Assembly (NCBI GenBank): GCA_002212725.1
Contig: MTCR01000082.1
Span: 1 to 64,000, forward strand
Direction of reading: 5' to 3'
Length of the DNA: 64,000 nucleotides
From: Sphingobacteriales bacterium TSM_CSM
GTDB lineage: Bacteria; Bacteroidota; Bacteroidia; Chitinophagales; UBA2359
In this document: piece after piece, positions 53,193-60,872 of the stretch
Position numbering within the stretch: the stretch's first letter is position 1
How the letters are laid out: each line of letters opens with the position of its first letter
The notes under the pieces: generated by a model
What the model was told of the DNA's origin: nothing
The model's input: the letters and a program-made list of their open reading frames with translations, nothing else
The model's database searches: none
Translations under genes and position numbers: made by a program

Positions 53193-54527
53193 TCAGGTAA
53201 AATTACAAACAATACGGCAAATTTCTTTTGTTTTTGGGGTAATGGCAAACCGTTCATCGGGTCTGTACCCAATTACCCAGCAAATCCGCCCGCGGTTATC
53301 GGTTAAAATCCAGGCGGCCTCTTTTTGTACAAGGCTCAGTTTAAGGTCGGTAAAAAAGCGTTTCAGTTTTTTCTTTTTCATGTTCATGCCATAGGGGTAA
53401 AAATAATCGCCGTTTTTCCACCGCCTCAACAGCAGCGGAAACTCCATTTTTCCCGCATCAAGGCTGGCAATGTTGTTGCCGGTGTCTATTACAAACCCAT
53501 CGGGGTTATGATAGGAAAACTGCAGTTGCATACCTGTTTTTTCAACCGCGGCGGCATCTTTTTCTATGAGTGTGTAGGTGGTATCTTTTTCTGTTTTTTC
53601 CGATAATATGAGGAACTTGCGGTCTTTTATAAGCTGGTGGGTAGTTGAGTAAAACACCTTACCGGGCGTATTGGTAAGCGTTTCTATGATTTGTGCCACC
53701 TGTGCGGCGTTGTAATGGTAAGGTTTCAGCAGTTCGTACAAAACAGTTTGCAGGGGTTTTATTTTCAGTAGCCTGCCAATAGAAATAAGCCGTTCTTTTT
53801 CGGGGCCTTGAAACAATTTCTTTCTGTAATATTCAATGCCCGACAGGTAAACCTGTTCTATTTCGCTAAAACGTTGTGCATTTTGGTAAAAAGTTTCTTC
53901 CAGGGCGGGGTTAATTTCTTTAAGTGCCGGAATGACCAAATGCCTTATTTTATTGCGCACATACTTGGTTTGGGCGTTGCTTTCATCGGTTCTGAAAGGC
54001 AGGTTTTCGGTTTGAGCAAAATGTTCAATCTGCACTTTAGAAAACAGCAGCATCGGCCGCACAATTTTACCCGATTTGGCGGCTATGCCGTGCAAACCTG
54101 CCAAACCGGTGCCTTTGGCAAGGTTTAGCAGCATGGTTTCGGCAATATCGTTTTGGTGGTGTGCGGTGGCAATAAAGGTGTAGCCGTTTTGCTGCCTTAT
54201 GTCCTCCAGCCAGTCATAGCGAAGCGCCCTGGCCGCCATTTGTACCGAAACCTTGTTTTGTGTTGCAAAATGCAGGGTATTAAACTGTACCGAATAAAAA
54301 GGCACGTTATACTGTGCTGCCAATTTCTGTACAAACGCTTCATCGGCATCTGACCCGGCGCCTCTAAGTCCGAAATTGCAATGAGCAATTCCAAACTGCA
54401 TATTGCTTTCCTGCATCAAGTGGCACATTACCACCGAATCAACCCCGCCGCTTACGGCCAGCAGCAGCCGGTTGTTTTTCTGCACTAAGCATGACTGGGC
54501 AAGGTGGGTGGTAAAAGCAGCAAGCAT
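53193..54527 (-). CDS. tilS: tRNA(Ile)-lysidine synthase
   Basis: There are 444 residues from the ATG at 54527; a TTG four codons earlier is also in frame. The N-terminal PP-loop ATPase is RLLLAVSGGVDSVVMCHLM (SGGVDS at 26-31), followed by GIAHCNFGLRG and FIATAHHQNDIAETMLLNLAKGTGLAGL. The C-terminal TilS domain has FPLLLRRWKNGDYFYPYGMNMKKK and KLKRFFTDLK. It puts lysine on C34 of tRNA-Ile(CAU). Intact, essential in most bacteria. It lies 37 bases after lgt. Confidence 0.96.
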   Translation of the reverse strand: MLAAFTTHLAQSCLVQKNNRLLLAVSGGVDSVVMCHLMQESNMQFGIAHCNFGLRGAGSDADEAFVQKLAAQYNVPFYSVQFNTLHFATQNKVSVQMAARALRYDWLEDIRQQNGYTFIATAHHQNDIAETMLLNLAKGTGLAGLHGIAAKSGKIVRPMLLFSKVQIEHFAQTENLPFRTDESNAQTKYVRNKIRHLVIPALKEINPALEETFYQNAQRFSEIEQVYLSGIEYYRKKLFQGPEKERLISIGRLLKIKPLQTVLYELLKPYHYNAAQVAQIIETLTNTPGKVFYSTTHQLIKDRKFLILSEKTEKDTTYTLIEKDAAAVEKTGMQLQFSYHNPDGFVIDTGNNIASLDAGKMEFPLLLRRWKNGDYFYPYGMNMKKKKLKRFFTDLKLSLVQKEAAWILTDNRGRICWVIGYRPDERFAITPKTKEICRIVCNFT

Positions 54528-54564
54528 GTGGGTAAACAAAGAATGAAAGGTTTAATGGTGCAGG

Positions 54565-55368
54565 TTACAGGTGTTGGTTGTTTTGGTTAAGGCCGGAGTT
54601 GGACAGGACTACCCGGCCAAGCAAAGCCAGGCCAAAAGCGGCGGCAAACAGGTTGAGCGGTTGCGAAACGGCGGCATTTTCTTTTAAAAATTCGAGCAGG
54701 AAACGCAGGGTAAAGGTAATGGTAAAAAACAAACCCGATAGCAATCCGGTTGGCAAGGGGCGTTTTTTTTGTAAATAAAACAGCAGGGCAAACACCCCTG
54801 TAAGCATTACCGCCTCATACAGTTGCGAGGGGTGGCGGGGTTGCATATTGCGCTGCACAAACACAAATGCCCAGGGCACGTTAGAAATTTTACCAATAAT
54901 TTCGGAGTTAAACAGGTTGCCAATTCTGATAAGTGCGCCAATAAGGGCTGCCGGCGTTACCAACATATCTGTCATTTGCAGGTACCCCAGTTCTTTATAC
55001 CGGCGCACATACAGCCAGGTAGCAGCAAACCCGCCTATGGCGGCGCCGTGGCTGGCTAAGCCGCCGTGCCAAAGCATCAAAATTTCGGCGGGGTGCGCAA
55101 GGTAGTAGGGTAAATCGTAAAACAAAATCTGCCCCAGGCGCGCCCCGATTAATCCGCCTAAAAACTGATATTGCACCAGCACAGCCACGCGGTTTACCGG
55201 TAAATTTCGCTGCCGGTACAATCGCACCAGAACCCAATAACCCGCCAAAACAGCCAAGGCAAACATTACGCCATACCATTTCAGTTTAAGAGCGCCAAGT
55301 TCAAGCAGGTACGGGTTGGGGTTCCACCAAATACGCAGCAAAAATATTTGAACAAAAAAATGAGCCAT
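54565..55368 (-). CDS. lgt: Prolipoprotein diacylglyceryl transferase
   Basis: The 267-residue integral membrane enzyme has about seven helices. Motifs: LKWYGVMFALAVLAGYWV, GARLGQILFYDL, HGGLASHGAAIGG, and the signature RIGNLFNSEIIG with RHPSQLYEA. It attaches diacylglycerol to the lipobox cysteine and so matures the lipoproteins in this window (for example those at 17823, 39768 and 59892). First of lgt-tilS-ribE, all on one strand. Confidence 0.96.
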   Translation of the reverse strand: MAHFFVQIFLLRIWWNPNPYLLELGALKLKWYGVMFALAVLAGYWVLVRLYRQRNLPVNRVAVLVQYQFLGGLIGARLGQILFYDLPYYLAHPAEILMLWHGGLASHGAAIGGFAATWLYVRRYKELGYLQMTDMLVTPAALIGALIRIGNLFNSEIIGKISNVPWAFVFVQRNMQPRHPSQLYEAVMLTGVFALLFYLQKKRPLPTGLLSGLFFTITFTLRFLLEFLKENAAVSQPLNLFAAAFGLALLGRVVLSNSGLNQNNQHL

Positions 55369-55552
55369 TTTTACCCAAATTATTTAAACATTATGGCAGG
55401 CAACGGTAAAATATACCGGTATTTTGCGAAATTTGCAGCATAGAAGCGGGTTAAACCTGCCGTTTAAACCCATTTTTAAGGGCACTGTCTGTAAACAGTG
55501 GCCAACATTAGCAAAGTTCGTTTGTTTGTAGAACAAAGGTAATCCATATTAT

Positions 55553-56113
55553 ATGAAAACACATGCTATCACACTGCGCTTTTTAGTTCCCATGTTGCTT
55601 ATTTTGCTGGCTGCAGTCAGCCGCATATTGCCACACCCGCCCAACTTTACCCCTGTTGGCGCCATGGCTTTGTTTGGCGCTGCCTGGTTTGCACCCCGCC
55701 GTTGGGCATTTTTAATACCTTTTGCCGGTCTTTGGCTAAGCGATTTGTTCTTAAACAACGTTGTTTACGCACAATACCACCCCCGCTTTACCTGGTTCGA
55801 TACGGGGTTAATCTGGGTTTACCTTAGTTTTGGACTTATCTGCGGGCTGGGGTTGCTGTGGCTGCGCAAGGTTACCGCAGGCCGTGTTGTTGGTGCGGCG
55901 CTGGCAGCATCGGTTTTGTTTTTTGTGGTTACCAATTTTGGCGTTTGGGCTTCGGGCGGCATGTATGCCCAAAACTGGCAGGGGCTTTTAGCCTGTTATA
56001 CGGCAGCCATTCCGTTTTTTGGCAATACGCTTTTGGGCGATTTTTGCTACACCACCGCCCTGTTTGCAAGTTTCGGGTTGCTGCGCAAAAGGTTTCCGGT
56101 GCTTGCCGGGTAA
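55553..56113 (+). CDS. DUF6580 family membrane protein, putative transport component
   Basis: The 186-residue protein has five to six helices. The N-terminal signature VSRILPHPPNFTPVGAMALFGAAWF and FLIPFAGLWLSDLFLNN are those of DUF6580. A later block reads FFVVTNFGVWASGGMY. The family resembles substrate-binding S components of ECF transporters, but ligand and partners are unknown. No riboswitch was recognised in the 184 bases upstream, which contain a GCACTG/CAGTGG-like hairpin at about 55482. Confidence 0.85.
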   Translation: MKTHAITLRFLVPMLLILLAAVSRILPHPPNFTPVGAMALFGAAWFAPRRWAFLIPFAGLWLSDLFLNNVVYAQYHPRFTWFDTGLIWVYLSFGLICGLGLLWLRKVTAGRVVGAALAASVLFFVVTNFGVWASGGMYAQNWQGLLACYTAAIPFFGNTLLGDFCYTTALFASFGLLRKRFPVLAG

Positions 56114-56314
56114 AAAGAGTGCCCTGAAATTGCCGCCGGCATTTCTGTTTCACAAAACAACACAACTCTTGCCTATATTTACTCAGTTTCCTTACCCATA
56201 AGGTTTTTGCTCCCAAACAGCGCCTGAAGGGTAGTTGCCTGTAGTATAAAACCCCGATACCATTCTCAGGAGCACTCCATGTTGCTGTATCAGCCGGGTA
56301 TTTTTTAAAAAACC

Positions 56315-56486
56315 TAACTATTCAGGTGCTATCTGTAAATCTTGACATTTTCTACTGTTCCTTGCTGATTTGAAGCATTGACCATAATGAGCAAAAAAAA
56401 CTTTGAGGAACTTTGCGCTCTTTGCGGTAAAATGAAAGGAATTCAGTGAAGAACATCACCAATAAAGGTACAACCTGAACAAGTAC
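56315..56486 (-). repeat. Dispersed intergenic repeat, copy D
   Basis: This copy is inverted relative to A and B. Its head carries a weaker hairpin (GTAC core) and TACCTTTA in place of TACCTTTG. The reading frame starts MFFTEFLSFYRKERK and stops early. The head lies only 18 bases before the ATG of the CotH gene, so it forms that gene's leader or promoter region. The tail points to the 3' end of the DUF6580 gene, about 200 bases away. Nothing else is seen in 56114-56314. Confidence 0.84.
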
Positions 56487-56504
56487 AAAAAACCTTTATC
56501 TGCC

Positions 56505-58883
56505 ATGAAAACCAAGTCAATACAAATCTGCATTTTTTTGCTGTGCTTTTTGCCCTTCGCCCTGACCGTTGCGCAGCCCGTAATACCCACTCCCTATCAT
56601 ATTGCCACCGACGACCCCGCCAATGTAGTGTACAACGACAGTGCTGTGCCCCGAATTGACATTGCAATTAACCCCGCCGATTTTAACCAACTGTTTGTAA
56701 ACCCCAACAGCGATACCGAGTTTCCGGCCACCTTTGTGTTTACAAGCGGCATTTTTACCGATACCGTTGCGCAAATCGGGTTGGGGTTAAAAGGTAACAG
56801 CTCACTCTCTTCGGCTAAAAAATCTTTCAAAATATCGTTTAATTCCTATACACCGGGCAACAAATACAAAGGCCTCGAAAAAATAAACCTCAACGGCGAA
56901 CACAACGACCCCTCTGTTATCCGCGCCAAACTTTACTGGGATTTGGCCGCAAAAATGGGCATTCCGGCACCGCGCGCCAACCATGTTGCCTTTTATGTAA
57001 ACGGGTTGTACATGGGTTTGTACATCAGCGTAGAGCATATTGATGAGGAATTTGTACAAAACCGGTTTGGCAATAACTCGGGCAACCTCTACAAATGTCT
57101 TTACCCCGCTTCGCTCGAATACATAAACAATAACCCCGATTCCTACAAGTTTGAACAAAACGGCAGGCGTACCTACGAACTGCAAACCAATACAGACCTT
57201 GACGATTACTCCGATTTGCTGCAACTGATTACCGCCATTAACCAACCCGACGGCCCCAATTACGCCGGCAACCTCGATGCCGTTTTTAATATTGACAGCT
57301 ACCTGCGTGTTTTAGCGCTCGATATTTTTACCGGCAATTGGGATAACTACAGCTACAACATTAACAACTACTACCTGTACCGCAATACCCATACCGGAAA
57401 ATTTGAATTTATCCCCTATGACGTTGATAATTCCTTCGGCATTGACTGGTTTGGTATTGATTGGGCTAACCGGAATGTGTACAGTTGGACACCACAACCC
57501 AACTTTCCGCCACTTGCCACTAAATTGCTCAGTGTTCCCGAATTTAGAAACCGCTTTACCTATTATTTTAACACCCTGCTGCAAACGTCTGCCAACCCCG
57601 ATGTTTTATTTCCCCGCATTGATGCCCTGCACGACCTCATTACCCCGTTTGCCGAAGCCGATATTTTCAGAACCTATGATTACGGCTATTCTGTTGCCGA
57701 TTTTCATGACAGCTACGACGAAGCGCTGGGTGCGCATGTAACCTACGGACTGAAACCCTATATTTCTACCCGCTGCAATGCGGCCATAGCACAACTGCTG
57801 CCCCAAAATACTGCACCGGTAATTGTGGGCACAAGGCATCAGCCCGAACTTCCGGTAGCCGGGCAAAACATCAACATTTCGGCAATTGTTTATGACAACA
57901 ACCCTGCCGCTCCTCCACAGGTTTGGTTGTATTACCGCATAAACGGCGGTGAGTTTACCGCCATTGCCATGCAAGACAACGGCACATCGGGCGATGCCAT
58001 GGAAAACGATGGCATTTTTGGCTCCATCATAAGCGAAGTGCCTGCTTTTTCGCTCATTGAATACTACCTTACCGCTACCGACAATGCCGGCGCACAAAAC
58101 CGCGAACCGCTTGCCGACAACGTTTACCGGCAGGTTTACATGGCGCAAAGTGCAGCGCCTTTGGTCATTAATGAATTTATGGCCAGCAACAACGCCACCA
58201 TAGCCGATGAATTTGGTGAATATGCCGATTGGATTGAAATTTACAACGCCGGCGCCGAACCCATTAACCTGGGCGCTCTTTTTCTTACCGATGACCTGTC
58301 GAACCCCGCCAAATGGCAAATGCCCAATATTTCGCTGGCCGCAAACGGGTTTCTGCTCATTTGGGCCGATGGCGATATAACACAAGGCCCCACACATGCA
58401 CCCTTTAAACTTAGCGCCGGAGGAGAACAAATAGGTATTTTCGGCCCCTTTGCACAGCCTGTTTATACCCTTACCTATGGCCCCCAACAAACCGATTTAA
58501 CCCAAGGGTTACTGCCCGATGGAACAGGCGACCTGCAAAATTTAACCGCTCCCACTCCCGGCTACTCTAACCTTTTGGTTTCGGCGCAACCGCAAACAAC
58601 CTACCAACCACCTTTGGTAACAGGGCAACCCTACCCCAACCCCTTTGCCAACGAGCTAACCATTCCTTTCACCCTGCAGGAGCCGGCGCAGGTAATCATA
58701 AAACTATTTGACGCAAACGGAAAGGTGGTGTTTACTTCTGCCAATGCTTACCAACCCGGACAACACAACGCCGCACTGCCACCACTGCAACAGTTGCAAA
58801 ATGGCATGTACTATGTAAAAACGGTGGCATATTTTTCGGGAGGGCGCACCCAAAAAGCCCTTAAAAAGGTGGTTAAACACTAA
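56505..58883 (+). CDS. CotH-kinase family protein with lamin-tail domain and T9SS sorting domain
   Basis: The 792-residue protein starts with a signal peptide (about 1-24, ending ALTVAQ). A CotH protein-kinase-like domain spans about 45-430: LGLKGNSSLSSAKKSFKISF, EKINLNGEHNDPSVIRAKL, the GNWDNYSYNINNYYLY catalytic-like loop and FIPYDVDNSFGIDW metal-binding-like Asp motif. An Ig-like region precedes a lamin-tail domain (LTD, about 550-670: VINEFMASNNATIADEFGEYADWIEIYNAG). The end is a T9SS sorting domain (YPNPFANELTIPFTL ... KALKKVVKH). CotH kinases in Bacillus phosphorylate spore-coat proteins; here the protein is cell-surface or secreted and its target is unknown. A GHMP kinase gene follows 28 bases later. 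Confidence 0.9.
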   Translation: MKTKSIQICIFLLCFLPFALTVAQPVIPTPYHIATDDPANVVYNDSAVPRIDIAINPADFNQLFVNPNSDTEFPATFVFTSGIFTDTVAQIGLGLKGNSSLSSAKKSFKISFNSYTPGNKYKGLEKINLNGEHNDPSVIRAKLYWDLAAKMGIPAPRANHVAFYVNGLYMGLYISVEHIDEEFVQNRFGNNSGNLYKCLYPASLEYINNNPDSYKFEQNGRRTYELQTNTDLDDYSDLLQLITAINQPDGPNYAGNLDAVFNIDSYLRVLALDIFTGNWDNYSYNINNYYLYRNTHTGKFEFIPYDVDNSFGIDWFGIDWANRNVYSWTPQPNFPPLATKLLSVPEFRNRFTYYFNTLLQTSANPDVLFPRIDALHDLITPFAEADIFRTYDYGYSVADFHDSYDEALGAHVTYGLKPYISTRCNAAIAQLLPQNTAPVIVGTRHQPELPVAGQNINISAIVYDNNPAAPPQVWLYYRINGGEFTAIAMQDNGTSGDAMENDGIFGSIISEVPAFSLIEYYLTATDNAGAQNREPLADNVYRQVYMAQSAAPLVINEFMASNNATIADEFGEYADWIEIYNAGAEPINLGALFLTDDLSNPAKWQMPNISLAANGFLLIWADGDITQGPTHAPFKLSAGGEQIGIFGPFAQPVYTLTYGPQQTDLTQGLLPDGTGDLQNLTAPTPGYSNLLVSAQPQTTYQPPLVTGQPYPNPFANELTIPFTLQEPAQVIIKLFDANGKVVFTSANAYQPGQHNAALPPLQQLQNGMYYVKTVAYFSGGRTQKALKKVVKH

Positions 58884-58911
58884 AACCCGCAAAGGCAACA
58901 CATAATTAATC

Positions 58912-59880
58912 ATGGTGCAAAACCCCAAAAAGCAGATTACGGCTACAACAACCTACCGCTCAAACGGCAAACTACTGCTAACCGGCGAGTATTTTGTGCT
59001 GGAAGGTGCTCTTGCACTGGCCTTGCCTACTCAAAAAGGGCAAACGCTAACGGTAAGCCCTGTTTCGGGGGCAGCAATGCCGGTAATTGAATGGCAAAGT
59101 TTTACCCCTTCAGGGCAATGTTGGTTTAGCGTTTGTTTTTCCTACCCAAATTTTGAACCTGTAACATCAACATCCGGTCAGGAGCAAACCGCCATAAAAT
59201 TGCAGCAAATTTTGCAGGAGGCACACCGGTTAAACCCCCGTTTTCTGGACAATACGCCGCCGCTACAGGTGCAAACCCACCTGGAGTTTGAACCAAACTG
59301 GGGCTTGGGCAGCAGTTCCACGCTTATAAACAATGTGGCACAGTGGGCACAGGCAGATGCCTACCGGTTGCAGTTTGCCACTTTTGGCGGTTCGGGGTAC
59401 GATATAGCCTGCGCCATGCACAACACGCCCTTGTTGTATCAAAAACCGGAAACAGGGCCGCAGGTGCAGCCGGTTGCATTTTACCCGCCTTTTACCGGTT
59501 GCCTGTACTTTGTGCACCTGGGTCAAAAGCAAAACTCAAGGCAGGGCATACAACACTTTTACACCCATACCAATAGCCGCCGCACATGGTACACACAGCA
59601 AATATCGGGCATCACGCAGGCTGTTGTTATAAGCAGCACATTGCCCGAATTTGAATCGCTGCTTAACCGGCATGAGCAACTGGTATCGGAAGCACTTAGC
59701 CTGCCTATGGTAAAAGACACGCATTTTCCCGATTTTTGGGGTGCGGTAAAATCTTTGGGTGCCTGGGGCGGCGATTTTGTGCTGGCAAGTTCAACCAAAA
59801 GCCCCGGCGAAACAATGGATTATTTTTGCGGAAAAGGGTTTACCACCGTAATACCCTATGCCAACATGATAAAAGCGTAG
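58912..59880 (+). CDS. GYDIA-family GHMP kinase
   Basis: The 322-residue protein has GHMP-superfamily features: SNGKLLLTGEYFVLEGALALALPT at the start and the ATP-binding loop GLGSSSTLINNVAQW. The defining motif GGSGYDIACA (about 158-167) names the Bacteroidota GYDIA family. Relatives include mevalonate-pathway kinases, and a role in isoprenoid precursor synthesis has been suggested, but the substrate is not proven. It lacks a signal peptide, in contrast to its secreted neighbour. Confidence 0.92.
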   Translation: MVQNPKKQITATTTYRSNGKLLLTGEYFVLEGALALALPTQKGQTLTVSPVSGAAMPVIEWQSFTPSGQCWFSVCFSYPNFEPVTSTSGQEQTAIKLQQILQEAHRLNPRFLDNTPPLQVQTHLEFEPNWGLGSSSTLINNVAQWAQADAYRLQFATFGGSGYDIACAMHNTPLLYQKPETGPQVQPVAFYPPFTGCLYFVHLGQKQNSRQGIQHFYTHTNSRRTWYTQQISGITQAVVISSTLPEFESLLNRHEQLVSEALSLPMVKDTHFPDFWGAVKSLGAWGGDFVLASSTKSPGETMDYFCGKGFTTVIPYANMIKA

Positions 59881-59891
59881 CATTGGGCCTG

Positions 59892-60668
59892 CTATTCGGC
59901 AAGCTTAAACTGCCAGCGCGTGTACACATCTAACCGGCTGCTGGCAGTAACTGTGCGCTGGCAATTGCTCACCGTATCGTTGGGCAGGTACAGCGTGTAG
60001 GGGTTAAACACACTGTTTACCATGTTCTCTTCCAATGTCTGGTATTCAAATTGCAGGGCATCTTTTCTTACCTCCCTCAAATCAAAGGTCTGCTTCGGAA
60101 TGTACCTTACGGGCAGGTTATTGCTTTCAATATTGCTGCCATCAATAAGCGGAAAATTTACAAAGGTAAGCGCCCACTTGGTTTGGTCGCTGTTTTCCCA
60201 GTACCAGGTATTTTCGTCAGAAGAAAAATCGCCTGTTACCTGCGCATTCAGTTGCGGGTTAAAGTAGCTGAAAGTGCCATTTACCAAATAAGTACCGTTG
60301 TCGCGAATATTGAGAAAATAGGCAAAATTAACGTCATAAATTCGGGTAACAGTATTTGTCCCGTCAACATAGTTGGTAATAGAGTTAAGAATAGAGTCTT
60401 GCAGTTCTTCCTGCTGAATAACGTTTGAAATATTGGTTCCGCCAATGTTGCCGGTATCGCAGGCGGTGGTGTTGAAGGTAATGGTAGTTTCCAGTTTATC
60501 AACATAATCAAGCGAGTAAATATCTAAGCGCCAGTTGGCAGTTATACGGGTGGTTCGGGTGGTAAAAGAAAACCAGGGGTCATCTTCGCCGCGCCGACAA
60601 CTGCTCAAAAATACCGCAACAAAAGCAAATAAAGTAAAAACAATTAGCCGTACTTTAGGGTTACGCAT
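59892..60668 (-). CDS. Hypothetical lipoprotein, lipocalin-like type
   Basis: The 258-residue protein has a lipoprotein signal (VFTLFAFVAVFLSSCRRGEDDPW). The start of the mature part, DPWFSFTTRTTRITANWRLDIYS, resembles Bacteroidota lipoproteins with a lipocalin-like barrel. Other strands are NGTYLVNGTFSYFNP and WYWENSDQTKWALTF. Function unknown. It converges with the GHMP kinase gene, 11 bases apart, and is divergent from the first M43 protease gene. Confidence 0.78.
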   Translation of the reverse strand: MRNPKVRLIVFTLFAFVAVFLSSCRRGEDDPWFSFTTRTTRITANWRLDIYSLDYVDKLETTITFNTTACDTGNIGGTNISNVIQQEELQDSILNSITNYVDGTNTVTRIYDVNFAYFLNIRDNGTYLVNGTFSYFNPQLNAQVTGDFSSDENTWYWENSDQTKWALTFVNFPLIDGSNIESNNLPVRYIPKQTFDLREVRKDALQFEYQTLEENMVNSVFNPYTLYLPNDTVSNCQRTVTASSRLDVYTRWQFKLAE

Positions 60669-60784
60669 AAAGGTTTGTTTGTTTTAAGCACAAAAATCAA
60701 AGTCGGGATGTTCAATAAACGGCAAAAGTAAGGGTTAATTTGTTAACCCTGTTCTTTTTACTATAATTTGCCACTTCAATTTTG

Positions 60785-60792
60785 TATATTTG
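60785..60792 (+). promoter_or_regulatory. Putative -7 element of the M43 protease gene
   Basis: TATATTTG matches TAnnTTTG, about 80 bases before the ATG at 60873. TTTG at 60767-60770 is only 14 bases upstream, so the spacing is not ideal. Confidence 0.45.
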
Positions 60793-60872
60793 CATAGCAA
60801 AACCAACTTGGCAGCACTTTTATTAATATTTAAAAAATTAACCCACTTTCCAACTTAACCTGCATTCTCTTT

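Noticed and set aside
57606-58490. Long open frame of 294 codons on the minus strand
   Set aside because: It lies fully within the CotH/LTD gene in antisense, shows no family motif, and the sense frame has clear domains.
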